8,001 nt of DNA from Sphingomonadales bacterium (lineage in GTDB: Bacteria; Pseudomonadota; Alphaproteobacteria; Sphingomonadales; Sphingomonadaceae). The DNA is taken from contig JAIYAA010000089.1 of assembly GCA_027489295.1 (NCBI GenBank), positions 1 to 8,001 on the forward strand, in the 5' to 3' direction. The notes below the pieces were generated by a model, which saw only the letters and a program-made list of their open reading frames with translations, was not told where the DNA came from and made no database searches. Shown piece after piece: positions 1 through 7,478 of the stretch (position 1 is its first letter; every line of letters begins with the position of its first letter). Position numbers and translations under genes: made by a program.

Positions 1-2664
1 ACCGATGATTCGCCCCTGCTGCTGATCGGCGACGTGCAGTCCCGGCTCGGCGATGGCGGCAGCTGGACCTATGTCGAGCGCGCCACCCGGCTGGCCACCA
101 TCCAGGCCGTGTCGCAGGCGGGGACGATCAAGATCGACTGGCAGCCGGCGCATGGCGACCTGATCGTCCACGGCGTCGACATCCTGCGCGACGGCCAGCG
201 GATCGATGCGCTGAAGGGCCACAGCTTTACCGTGCTCCAGCGCGAGGCCGGGCTGGAGCGCATGATGCTCGACGGCCAGCTGACCGCGACGCTGGCCGTG
301 GAAGGCCTCCGCCCGGGCGACGTGCTCGACGTGCGCTATTCGGTGACCAACAAGGATCCGGCGCTGGCGGGCAACAGCAGTGCCGGCGGGCCGATCGTGT
401 CCCAGCCGCTGAAGATCGGCTTCGCGCGGACGCGGTTTTTGTGGCCGAGCAGCGCCAAGGTGCAGTGGAAGGCCTATCCGGTCGGCGCGACGCCGCAGGA
501 GAGCGACGCGGGCGGCTGGCACGAACTCGTCTTCACCCAGCCGCTGCCGCGCCAGCCCGATGCGGCGCCGGGTGCGCCGGGCCGCTTCGCCCGGCCGGGC
601 TTCGCCGAGGCCTCCACCTTCGCCGATTGGGCGAGCGTGTCGCGCGTGTTCGCCCCGCTCTACCGCACCGATGGGCTGATCCCGACCGGCAGCCCGCTCG
701 CGGCCGAGGTGGCGAAGATCGCGGCGGCGGAGAAGGATCCCCGCCGCCGCGTCGCCGCGGCGCTCGCGCTCGTGCAGGGCAAGGTGCGCTATCTCTATCG
801 CGGCATGGAGAACGGCAATCTGGTGCCGCAGGCCCCGGCGCAGACCTTCGCGCTCGGCTATGGGGACTGCAAGGCGAAGACGCTGCTGCTGCTCGCGCTG
901 CTTCACGCGCTGGGGATAAATGCGGAGCCGGCGCTCGCCAATCTCGGGGCGGGCGACCTGGTGTCTGCGCGGCTCCCCTCGGCCGCCGCGTTCAACCATA
1001 TCTTCGTGCTCGCGCATCTGGGTGACGAGACGCTGTGGCTGGACGGCACCGCCACCGGCACGCGGCTGGAGGATCTGGGCGACGTGCTGCCGTTCCACTG
1101 GGTGCTGCCGTTGCGGGCGGATGGGGCGGGGCTGCTCCAGGTGCCGGACCGGGTACCAGCTCGGCCGAACAGCATCGCCGCGTTCGACATGGACCTGCGC
1201 GGCGGCATCAACGTGCCGGCACCGGTCGACGCCGAGGTGACGCTGCGCGGCAGCGTCGCGATCTCGCTGCGCACGCTGCTGGGCGCCGTGCCCAAGCAGG
1301 AGCAGCGGCGCTTCCTGCAGGGCTTCATGCCCGGCGGGGCAAGCGACGTGCTCGTGACCGACGCGCGCGTCCAGTTCGACGATGCGGTGGGGACCGCCAC
1401 GGTAAAACTGCGCGGCATCGCCACCCAGCGCTGGGGCTATAGCGATCTGCGCTACCGCACCCAGCTGCCGATCGGCCGCGTGTCCGACCTGCCCGATCGC
1501 GCGCGCGCGATCTGGAAGGACGTGCCGGTCGATACCGGTGAGCCCAGCCGCACCCGCACCACGCTGCGCTTCCGCCTGCCGGAGGGTGGCAAGGACCTGG
1601 CGTTGGATGGCAGCAACGCCTTCGATCTGGCGCTGCCGGGCGGCCGGCGGCTCACCGCCAAGGCGGCGCTGGTCGGCGAGACGCTGACGCTGGAGACCGA
1701 ACAGACGCATAGCGGGGGCGAGATCGCACCGGCCGATCTGCCGGCGGCGCGCGCCGCGATCGCCGAGTTCCGCAACCGCCGCATCAGCGTGCGCACCGCG
1801 CCGCGCTATCCCTCGCCCTGGCATGGGGTGGAAGCCGCCAAGCGCGCGCACCGCTACGACGAGGTGCTCGCCCGCTATGCCAGCTTTATCGGCGAGCGTC
1901 CGGACGAGGCCGATCGCTATGTGGCGCGGGCGCGGTTCGAGAACATGATCTTCGAGCGGAAGCTCGCGCTGTCCGATTACGACAAGGCGATCGCCATCGC
2001 CGCCAAGCCCGAAACGCTGGCGCAGCGGGCCGGCGTCCGCGAGGCGCTGGGCGACCGCGCGGGCGCGATCGAGGACATGCGCACGGCACAGTCGCTGGTA
2101 CCGGGCAATAGCGAGGTGCTGAGCCGCCTGACGCTGTTGCTGGCGGAGGACGGCAAGAAGGACGAGGCGCTGGCGCTGCTCGACCCGAAGATCGAGGACG
2201 GCGGGGAGAATCTGTCCGACCTGCTCTCGGCGAAGGCGACCGTGCTGGCCCGCGCCGGGGACGGGGAGGGCGCGCTCGCCACGATCGACCGCGCGATCGG
2301 CGAGAAGCCCGGCAACGGGCGGCTGCTCAACAATCGCTGCTGGCTGAAGGGCACGCTGAACCTGCAGCTCGACGGCGCGCTGAAGGACTGCACCCGCGCG
2401 ATCGAACTGAGCGAGCAGAACGCCGCGATCGCGCTCGACAGCCGGGCGATGGTCTATTTCCGCCAGGGCCGCTTCGACGAGGCGATGGCGGACCTGAACG
2501 CCGCGGTGGAGCAGCGCCCGAATGCGTCCGGTACGCTGTTCCTGCGCGGGGTGGTGGAAGCGCGACAGGGCAAGGCCAAGGAGGCCGCTGCCGACCTCGC
2601 CGATGCGCGGCTGCTCGATCCCCAGGTGGACGCCCGCTATCTCCGCTGGGGAATCAAGGGCTGA
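1..2664 (+). CDS. DUF3857 / transglutaminase-like / TPR protein, 5'-partial (paralog 1)
   Basis: The frame is open from the first base, so the gene begins outside the window; 887 residues are visible. The GTG at 34 is internal: codons before it (SPLLLIGDVQ) already align with the downstream paralog, and alignment on the shared W-T-Y suggests about 44 missing residues, presumably including a signal peptide. Domains by visible codon: DUF3857 about 15-150; transglutaminase-like about 220-355 with YGDCKAKT (Cys290), FNH (His333) and WLDGT (Asp348), the papain-like triad; a beta-rich middle about 370-600; TPRs about 618-887. The only visible cysteines are 290, 780 (NRCW) and 797 (KDC). The family is widespread in sphingomonads and Bacteroidetes but its substrate is unknown; a protease or amidase-like activity on a peptide or envelope component is inferred. 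The domain call is firm, the function is not. Confidence 0.93.
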   Translation, partial: TDDSPLLLIGDVQSRLGDGGSWTYVERATRLATIQAVSQAGTIKIDWQPAHGDLIVHGVDILRDGQRIDALKGHSFTVLQREAGLERMMLDGQLTATLAVEGLRPGDVLDVRYSVTNKDPALAGNSSAGGPIVSQPLKIGFARTRFLWPSSAKVQWKAYPVGATPQESDAGGWHELVFTQPLPRQPDAAPGAPGRFARPGFAEASTFADWASVSRVFAPLYRTDGLIPTGSPLAAEVAKIAAAEKDPRRRVAAALALVQGKVRYLYRGMENGNLVPQAPAQTFALGYGDCKAKTLLLLALLHALGINAEPALANLGAGDLVSARLPSAAAFNHIFVLAHLGDETLWLDGTATGTRLEDLGDVLPFHWVLPLRADGAGLLQVPDRVPARPNSIAAFDMDLRGGINVPAPVDAEVTLRGSVAISLRTLLGAVPKQEQRRFLQGFMPGGASDVLVTDARVQFDDAVGTATVKLRGIATQRWGYSDLRYRTQLPIGRVSDLPDRARAIWKDVPVDTGEPSRTRTTLRFRLPEGGKDLALDGSNAFDLALPGGRRLTAKAALVGETLTLETEQTHSGGEIAPADLPAARAAIAEFRNRRISVRTAPRYPSPWHGVEAAKRAHRYDEVLARYASFIGERPDEADRYVARARFENMIFERKLALSDYDKAIAIAAKPETLAQRAGVREALGDRAGAIEDMRTAQSLVPGNSEVLSRLTLLLAEDGKKDEALALLDPKIEDGGENLSDLLSAKATVLARAGDGEGALATIDRAIGEKPGNGRLLNNRCWLKGTLNLQLDGALKDCTRAIELSEQNAAIALDSRAMVYFRQGRFDEAMADLNAAVEQRPNASGTLFLRGVVEARQGKAKEAAADLADARLLDPQVDARYLRWGIKG

Positions 2665-2694
2665 CCGGCGCGATCGGACGACGCAAGGAAACGG

Positions 2695-2722
2695 TTGAGC
2701 GCAGCCCCGGACGCAGTACATT
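2695..2722 (+). promoter_or_regulatory. Possible weak sigma70-like promoter for paralog 2
   Basis: TTGAGC (2695-2700) and TACATT (2717-2722) are separated by 16 bases and lie 32 bases before the chosen start codon. Each hexamer keeps the most important positions (TTGA; TA...T). In GC-rich DNA this AT-containing patch stands out, but the match is imperfect and paralog 2 could equally be read through from paralog 1, whose stop is only 90 bases upstream. Confidence 0.22.
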
Positions 2723-2739
2723 CGTCCCCTGGAATATGC

Positions 2740-2745
2740 GGGGGA
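2740..2745 (+). promoter_or_regulatory. Ribosome binding site deciding the start of paralog 2
   Basis: GGGGGA ends nine bases before the ATG at 2755, which opens directly into a signal peptide. This supports ATG 2755 over the upstream in-frame TTG at 2695, which would add a non-hydrophobic 20-residue extension and has no comparable purine-rich site. The bases TCCCC at 2725-2729 could pair with GGGGA at 2741-2745 and hide this site. Confidence 0.55.
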
Positions 2746-2754
2746 TTGGGTAGA

Positions 2755-5550
2755 ATGCGGGGGCGTACGTTGTTGGTGGCCGTGCTGTTGTCGACGGCCG
2801 GGGTGGCGCATGCGGGGGACAAGCCGCTCTATCAGCCGGCACCGGCCTGGGTGAAGGCCGCGCCGGCGCCCGACCTCAAGCGCAATGCCGAGAGCGATCC
2901 GATGATCGTGCTGTTCGACGAGCAGGCGCGGATCGCCGATGGGCAGGTGTGGACCTATTTCGACCAGGCGCAGCGGGTCGTCTCGGCACAGATGCTGAGC
3001 AATGTCGGTACCGTCACGCTGCCCTGGCAGCCCGATGCCGGCGACCTGATCATCCACCGCGCCGAGATCCTTCGCGGGGCGGAGCATATCGACCTGATCG
3101 CCGCCGGCCAGCGCTTCCAGGTGCTCCGACGCGAGCAGCAGCTCGAACAGTGGCAGATCAACGGCACGCTCACCGCCAGCCTGGCGGTGGAGGGCTTGCG
3201 CGTCGGCGACGTGCTGCGGCTGAGCTATTCGACCACGCACAAGGATGCGGCGCTGCAGGGCAATGCTCAGGCGTTCCTGCCGCTGTTCGCCGATCCGATG
3301 CGCGCGCAGTTCGCCCGTGCCCGGCTTTCCTGGCCCAAGGCCAGCAAGCTTGGCTGGAAGGTACATCTGGCCGGCACCGCGCCCACGCCGGTGGCGGAGG
3401 GCGACTATCAGCTGATCGACATCGCCATGCCGCTGGCGAAGCAGCCGGAAATCCCGAACGACGCGCCGCCGCGGTTCAAGCCGATGACGCTGATCGAGGC
3501 CTCCAGCTATGATGGCTGGCCGGCGGTGTCGAAGGTGATGGCACCGCTGTATCGCACCGAAGGGCTGATCGCGGCGGGCAGCCCGCTGGCCGCGGAAGTC
3601 GCCAAGATCCGTGCCAAGACGAGCGATCCGCGCACCCGCGCCGCGCTGGCGCTGCGGCTGGTGCAGGACGATGTCCGCTATCTGTTCGTCGGGATGGACG
3701 GCGGCAGCTATACGCCGCAGGCGCCGGCCGAAACCTGGTCGCGCCGCTATGGCGACTGCAAGGCCAAGACGCTGCTGCTGCTGGCGTTGCTCCGCGCGCT
3801 GGACATCGCGGCGGAGCCGGTGCTGGCCAACACCGAGGCGGGGGACGTGGTGCCGTCGCGGCTGCCCGCGCCGGGTGCGTTCAACCATGTGCTGGTCCAC
3901 GCGACGATCGACGGCCAGAGCCTGTGGCTCGACGGCACCAGCAGCGGCGCGCGGATCGCAGATCTGGGCGACGTGCCGCCGTTCCGCAACGTGCTGCCGG
4001 TGCGGCCCGAGGGGGCTGCGCTGCTCGCCCTGCCGGTGCGGGCGCCCGGGCGCCCAACGTTCGAGGCGGATATCGAGATGGACCAGCGTGCCGGTCTCGA
4101 TCTGCCGACGCCCTTCACGCTGCAGCTGGTGGTTCGCGGCCCGCTGGCCGAGGCGATCCATGCCGGTTCGGGCCAGGCGACCAAGGAGCAGCTGGACCAG
4201 ATGGCGACCAGCTTCGCCAGCGGCTTCCTGAGCGATTCGCTGATCGCCGATCGCAGCATCGCCTATGATGCCGATACGGCCAGCGCCACGATCCGCATCC
4301 GCGGCATCGCCGGTTCGCCCTGGCACCGCGAGGACGGGCGGCTGCGCGCGGTGCTCGACAAGACGATCAGCAGCCTTTCCTTCGAACCCGATCGCGCCCG
4401 TCCGGAGTGGCAGGAGATTCCCGTCGCGGTGAACGAGCCGGGCAGCGCCGTCGCGCGCTGGCGCATCCGTCTGCCCGCGGGCGGCACCGGCTTCAGCTTC
4501 GATGGCGACCAGACGCTGCCGTCCACGCTGGCGGGCCGTGCTCTCGCGCGCAAGGTGACGCTGGCCGATGGCGAGCTGCGGATCGAGGATCGCAGCAGCC
4601 CCGATCTGGCCGAGGTGGCGCCGGCGAAGGTCGCCGAGGCCAAGGCGCAGGTGGCCCTCGCCAAGACCCGGCTGCTGACCGCCTTGGGCCCGGAGAATAG
4701 CGCGCCGCGCTGGAAGACCGTGATGGAGGCAAAGCGCAGCGGGGCGCTCAAGCCGCTGCTCGACGTCTATGCGGCGGCAATTGCGGCCAATCCCAAGGAT
4801 GTCGAACCCTGGAGCAGCCGCGCCAATTTCTACGCCGGCATCTGGGACTGGAAGGCGGCGCAGGCCGATCTCGACCATGCGATCGGCATCCAGCCGAGCG
4901 TGGCGCTCTACACCCAGCGCGCGGGCATCAAGTCGGCGATGGGCGACGACAAGGGCGCGCTCGCCGACGTGCAGGCGGCGAAGACGCTCGATCCGGGCGA
5001 CAGCTCGGTCGCGAGCCTGCTGGCGACCTATACCGCCAATGCCGGCCAGCCCGACGCCGCCGTCGCGATGGCGGCCGAGCGGGTGGCGAAGGGCGGCAGC
5101 GAGCGCAACGGCTTCGTGGCGTTGCAGGCGCAGCTGCTGGGCGATTCGGGCCGTGCGAGCGACGCGGTGGCGGTGCTCGATCCCGCGATCGCCAAGGCGC
5201 CGGGCAACGCGATCCTGCTCAACAGCCGCTGCTGGATTAAGGGCACCGGCAATATCGGCCTGGACGGTGCGCTGAAGGATTGCACCAAGGCGATCGAGCT
5301 GGCCGAGCAGCCCGCGTCGATCCTCGACAGCCGTGCCATGGTCTATTTCCGCATGGGCCGGATGGACGATGCGCTGGCCGATCTCAACGCCGCGCTCGAC
5401 GTGGCGCCGCTGCAGAGCTCCAGCCTGTTCCTGCGCGGGGTGATCCGCACCAAGGCGGGCGACAAGGCCGCGGCCGAGGATCTGGCGGCGGCGCGGCTGA
5501 TCTGGCCGCGCGTCGATGGCGATTATGCGCGCTACGGGATCAAGCCCTGA
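2755..5550 (+). CDS. DUF3857 / transglutaminase-like / TPR protein, secreted (paralog 2)
   Basis: This is a complete 931-residue protein. ATG 2755 is chosen because it gives a classical signal peptide: basic MRGR, a hydrophobic stretch TLLVAVLLSTAGV, and AHA as a likely signal peptidase I site near residue 20. Domains: DUF3857 about 60-195; transglutaminase-like about 266-400 with Cys335 (YGDCKAKT), His378 (FNH) and Asp393 (WLDGT); a beta-rich middle about 410-640; TPRs about 666-931. It has the same architecture, the same triad spacing (43 and 15 residues) and the same predicted full length as the upstream paralog. The only cysteines are 335, 826 (SRCW) and 843 (KDC). It is likely exported to the periplasm or envelope, where the triad could cleave or transfer on a peptide or amide. 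The substrate is unknown. The 90-base gap to paralog 1 allows co-transcription or a weak promoter of its own. Confidence 0.95.
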   Translation: MRGRTLLVAVLLSTAGVAHAGDKPLYQPAPAWVKAAPAPDLKRNAESDPMIVLFDEQARIADGQVWTYFDQAQRVVSAQMLSNVGTVTLPWQPDAGDLIIHRAEILRGAEHIDLIAAGQRFQVLRREQQLEQWQINGTLTASLAVEGLRVGDVLRLSYSTTHKDAALQGNAQAFLPLFADPMRAQFARARLSWPKASKLGWKVHLAGTAPTPVAEGDYQLIDIAMPLAKQPEIPNDAPPRFKPMTLIEASSYDGWPAVSKVMAPLYRTEGLIAAGSPLAAEVAKIRAKTSDPRTRAALALRLVQDDVRYLFVGMDGGSYTPQAPAETWSRRYGDCKAKTLLLLALLRALDIAAEPVLANTEAGDVVPSRLPAPGAFNHVLVHATIDGQSLWLDGTSSGARIADLGDVPPFRNVLPVRPEGAALLALPVRAPGRPTFEADIEMDQRAGLDLPTPFTLQLVVRGPLAEAIHAGSGQATKEQLDQMATSFASGFLSDSLIADRSIAYDADTASATIRIRGIAGSPWHREDGRLRAVLDKTISSLSFEPDRARPEWQEIPVAVNEPGSAVARWRIRLPAGGTGFSFDGDQTLPSTLAGRALARKVTLADGELRIEDRSSPDLAEVAPAKVAEAKAQVALAKTRLLTALGPENSAPRWKTVMEAKRSGALKPLLDVYAAAIAANPKDVEPWSSRANFYAGIWDWKAAQADLDHAIGIQPSVALYTQRAGIKSAMGDDKGALADVQAAKTLDPGDSSVASLLATYTANAGQPDAAVAMAAERVAKGGSERNGFVALQAQLLGDSGRASDAVAVLDPAIAKAPGNAILLNSRCWIKGTGNIGLDGALKDCTKAIELAEQPASILDSRAMVYFRMGRMDDALADLNAALDVAPLQSSSLFLRGVIRTKAGDKAAAEDLAAARLIWPRVDGDYARYGIKP

Positions 5551-5579
5551 GGCGCTTTCGTGAATTCTTCATGATGGCT

Positions 5580-5606
5580 GGGGTAGGCCGGACACCGACC
5601 GACCCC
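5580..5606 (+). other. Imperfect hairpin between paralog 2 and the deacetylase gene
   Basis: The arms GGGGTAGGCCGG and CCGACCGACCCC face each other across a three-base ACA loop. They give ten Watson-Crick pairs with two mismatches (A5585/G5601 and C5588/A5598). The hairpin begins about 30 bases after the stop of paralog 2 and ends 25 bases before the next start. No T-tract follows (the next bases are GCCCGGGG), so a classical intrinsic terminator is unlikely. It could be an mRNA 3'-end stabiliser, part of a factor-dependent terminator, or chance in GC-rich DNA. Confidence 0.35.
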
Positions 5607-5631
5607 GCCCGGGGCGCTAGCGAGACCCGGC

Positions 5632-6582
5632 ATGCCGTTTGTGTTCCTGACGATCGATACCGAGCTGATGTGGCGCCACCACGTCGCCGGTCTCGACCTG
5701 GCGGAAATGGTGGCGCGCTCGTTCGAGCCGGCAGGGGTGGGCGTGGGCTGGCAGCTTGCGCGGCTCGCGGCGCATGGCCTGAAGGCGTGCTTCTTCGTCG
5801 ATCCGATGCCGGCACTAGTGCATGGGCTGGCGCCGATCGCCGCGGTGGTTCACGCCATCCGCGCGGCCGGGCAGGAAGTGCAGCTGCACCTGCATCCCAA
5901 CTGGACCGGCGCCTGTGCGGTCGACCGAACCCGCCTGCCCGGGCGTTTCGAACTGATCGATTATAGCCCGCAGGAGCAGGCCGACCTGATCGCCCGCGCC
6001 CGCACGCTGCTGCTGCAGGCCGGGGCCCCGTCGCCGATCGCCTTTCGGGCCGGCAGCTATGCGGCCAACGACGCAACACTGGCGGCGCTGGCCGCACAGG
6101 GCTTCGTCTATGATTCGAGCCATGACGGTTCCGAGCACCCCTGGCCCAGCGCGATCGGGCTGCCGCCGCGGCGGATCGCGCCGGTGCTGCACCAGGGCAT
6201 GATCGAGGTTCCGGTGACGCTGATCGATGCCGGTGCGCGGCTGCGGCACTTCCAGATCTGCGCGCTGTCGGTGCGCGAGATGCAGGCCGCGCTCGAGCAT
6301 GCGGTGCGTGCGCGCCACGCCGCGGTGACCATCGTCAGTCATGGCTTCGAACTCGCCAACCGCGCCGGCACCCGGCCCAATGCCGTACATGTCCGCCGCT
6401 TCGAGGCGCTGTGCCGGATGCTGGCGGCGCGGCGCGATGTGCTGCCGACCGCGCACTTTGCCGATCGGCCGCTGCTGCCGCTCCATCAGGAGGATGCGCC
6501 GCTGGTCTCCAGCTATCTGCGCACCAGCCTGCGCCAGGCCGAGCAGCTCTGGTCCAACCTGATCGAGGAGCGGGTGGGATGA
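5632..6582 (+). CDS. WalW-like polysaccharide deacetylase family protein
   Basis: A 316-residue protein with the NodB-type deacetylase fold. Visible motifs: TIDTE at 7-11 (motif 1; canonical NodB proteins have TFDD), QLHLHP at 84-89 (His86/His88, motif 2 region), FRAGSY at 138-143 (motif 3, with Arg139 and Tyr143), and SHGFEL at 236-241 (His237, the late catalytic-histidine motif). It has no signal peptide or membrane segment; the deacetylase strand starts at residue 3, so action in the cytoplasm on a sugar precursor or lipid-linked glycan is inferred. ATG 5632 is the only ATG, GTG or TTG start after the in-frame stop at 5584; its Shine-Dalgarno (AGCGAGA) is weak. Its stop overlaps the start of the GNAT gene, implying coupled translation. 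The family call is good; the substrate is unknown, and replacement of the usual metal-binding Asp by Thr10 leaves activity uncertain. Confidence 0.88.
   Translation: MPFVFLTIDTELMWRHHVAGLDLAEMVARSFEPAGVGVGWQLARLAAHGLKACFFVDPMPALVHGLAPIAAVVHAIRAAGQEVQLHLHPNWTGACAVDRTRLPGRFELIDYSPQEQADLIARARTLLLQAGAPSPIAFRAGSYAANDATLAALAAQGFVYDSSHDGSEHPWPSAIGLPPRRIAPVLHQGMIEVPVTLIDAGARLRHFQICALSVREMQAALEHAVRARHAAVTIVSHGFELANRAGTRPNAVHVRRFEALCRMLAARRDVLPTAHFADRPLLPLHQEDAPLVSSYLRTSLRQAEQLWSNLIEERVG
6565..6570 (+). promoter_or_regulatory. Ribosome binding site of the GNAT gene, inside the deacetylase gene
   Basis: GAGGAG lies eight bases before ATG 6579, within the last codons of the deacetylase gene. It fixes the GNAT start at 6579 rather than at an earlier in-frame codon such as the one at 6411, which would overlap the deacetylase domain by 170 bases. 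Confidence 0.7.
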
Positions 6583-7478
6583 GCGCGGCCGTGCCGGTGC
6601 CGTTGCGCTTGATGATCGGCGCGCGGACGCTGCTCACGCTGCGGCCCCGGCTGGTGCGCGTTGCCCATAGCTTGCGGCAGGCGCGCGAAGGCGTGCGGCC
6701 GGATCTGCCGGGCCTGCCGGCGGGGGCAGCGGGGTTTCTGGTGACGTCGTTGCCCGACGCGCAGCTCGACTCCCTTCTCCGCACCGGACTGCTCGGGCTT
6801 GTACGGCAGCGCTACACGCGCAGCTTCGTCGATCTCTCGATCGGTTTCGACCGCTGGTTCGGCGGGCTTTCGGCCAACACCCGGCAGGGGCTGAAGCGCA
6901 AGGCGAAGCGACTGGCCGCGGAGTCCGGCGGGGCGATCGACATCCGGCGCTTCCGCTCCCCCGACGAGATCGCGATATTCCACCCGCTTGCCCGTGCGCT
7001 TTCCGCACGAACCTATCAGGAGCGCCTGCTCGGCGCAGGGCTGCCGGACGACCTGGCGCCGTTGCAGCGGCTGGCAGCGGCGGACGGCGTGCGGGCCTGG
7101 CTGCTGTGCCTGCACGGCCAGCCCATCGCCTATCTCTGCTGCACGGCGGACGACGACACGTTGCTCTACACCCATGTCGGCCACGACCCCGATGCCGCGA
7201 TGCTGTCCCCCGGCGCGGTGCTGCAGCTGGAGGCGATGCGCGACCTGTTCGGCGATCGCTTCGGCTGGTTCGATTTCACCGAAGGCGACGGGCAGCACAA
7301 GCGCCAGATGGCGAGCGGCGGGATCGCGTGCGTCGACCTGTTGCTGCTGCGGCCGACGCTCGCCAATCGCGCCATACTCGCGGCGCTGGGGGGCTTTGAT
7401 GGCGGGGTGGCGTGGGCGAAGCGGATCGTGCACCGGATCGGTGCCGATCGCCTCGCCAGGCAGCTGCGGCGCGGTTAG
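6579..7478 (+). CDS. GNAT-family acyltransferase, CelD/BioF2-like
   Basis: A 299-residue protein resembling the acetyltransferase-6 (CelD/BioF2-like, FemAB-related) group of the GNAT superfamily. The segment beginning FDRWFGGLSANTRQGLKRKAKRL at about 90-112 is the typical entry helix with a run of basic residues. GQPIAYL at 180-186 and the Y-T-H-V-G-H-D-P strand that follows form the central beta core. SPGAVLQLEAM at about 210-220 and FDFTEGDGQHKRQ from 231 match the family's C-terminal signature. No signal peptide is seen. It presumably moves an acyl group from an acyl-CoA onto an amine, perhaps an amino sugar exposed by the deacetylase encoded just before it; this is inference from the ATGA overlap. 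At the 3' end its TAG shares four bases with the stop of the convergent PRC-barrel gene. Confidence 0.85.
   Translation: MSAAVPVPLRLMIGARTLLTLRPRLVRVAHSLRQAREGVRPDLPGLPAGAAGFLVTSLPDAQLDSLLRTGLLGLVRQRYTRSFVDLSIGFDRWFGGLSANTRQGLKRKAKRLAAESGGAIDIRRFRSPDEIAIFHPLARALSARTYQERLLGAGLPDDLAPLQRLAAADGVRAWLLCLHGQPIAYLCCTADDDTLLYTHVGHDPDAAMLSPGAVLQLEAMRDLFGDRFGWFDFTEGDGQHKRQMASGGIACVDLLLLRPTLANRAILAALGGFDGGVAWAKRIVHRIGADRLARQLRRG

Noticed and set aside
2695..2754. TTG-initiated 20-residue extension of paralog 2
   Set aside because: The added residues are not signal-like and would bury the clear signal peptide that starts at ATG 2755, which has its own purine-rich ribosome binding site.
2665..2754. Terminator between the two paralogs
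   Set aside because: Only short GC-rich inverted bases (CCG...CGG) are present, with no stable stem followed by a T-tract.
5815..6486. Open frame antisense to the deacetylase gene (about 223 codons)
   Set aside because: No recognisable motif and Arg/Gln-rich shadow composition; the sense strand carries all the deacetylase motifs.
6411..6578. Upstream extension of the GNAT gene into the deacetylase gene
   Set aside because: ATG 6579 has a well-spaced GAGGAG and forms an ATGA overlap; the extension is an arginine- and alanine-rich shadow of the deacetylase C-terminus.
6513..7433. Long open frame antisense to the GNAT gene (about 306 codons)
   Set aside because: Its composition (rich in Arg, Gln, Ala, Pro) is typical of antisense frames in GC-rich DNA, it shows no motif, and the plus-strand protein in the same place has a clear family signature.
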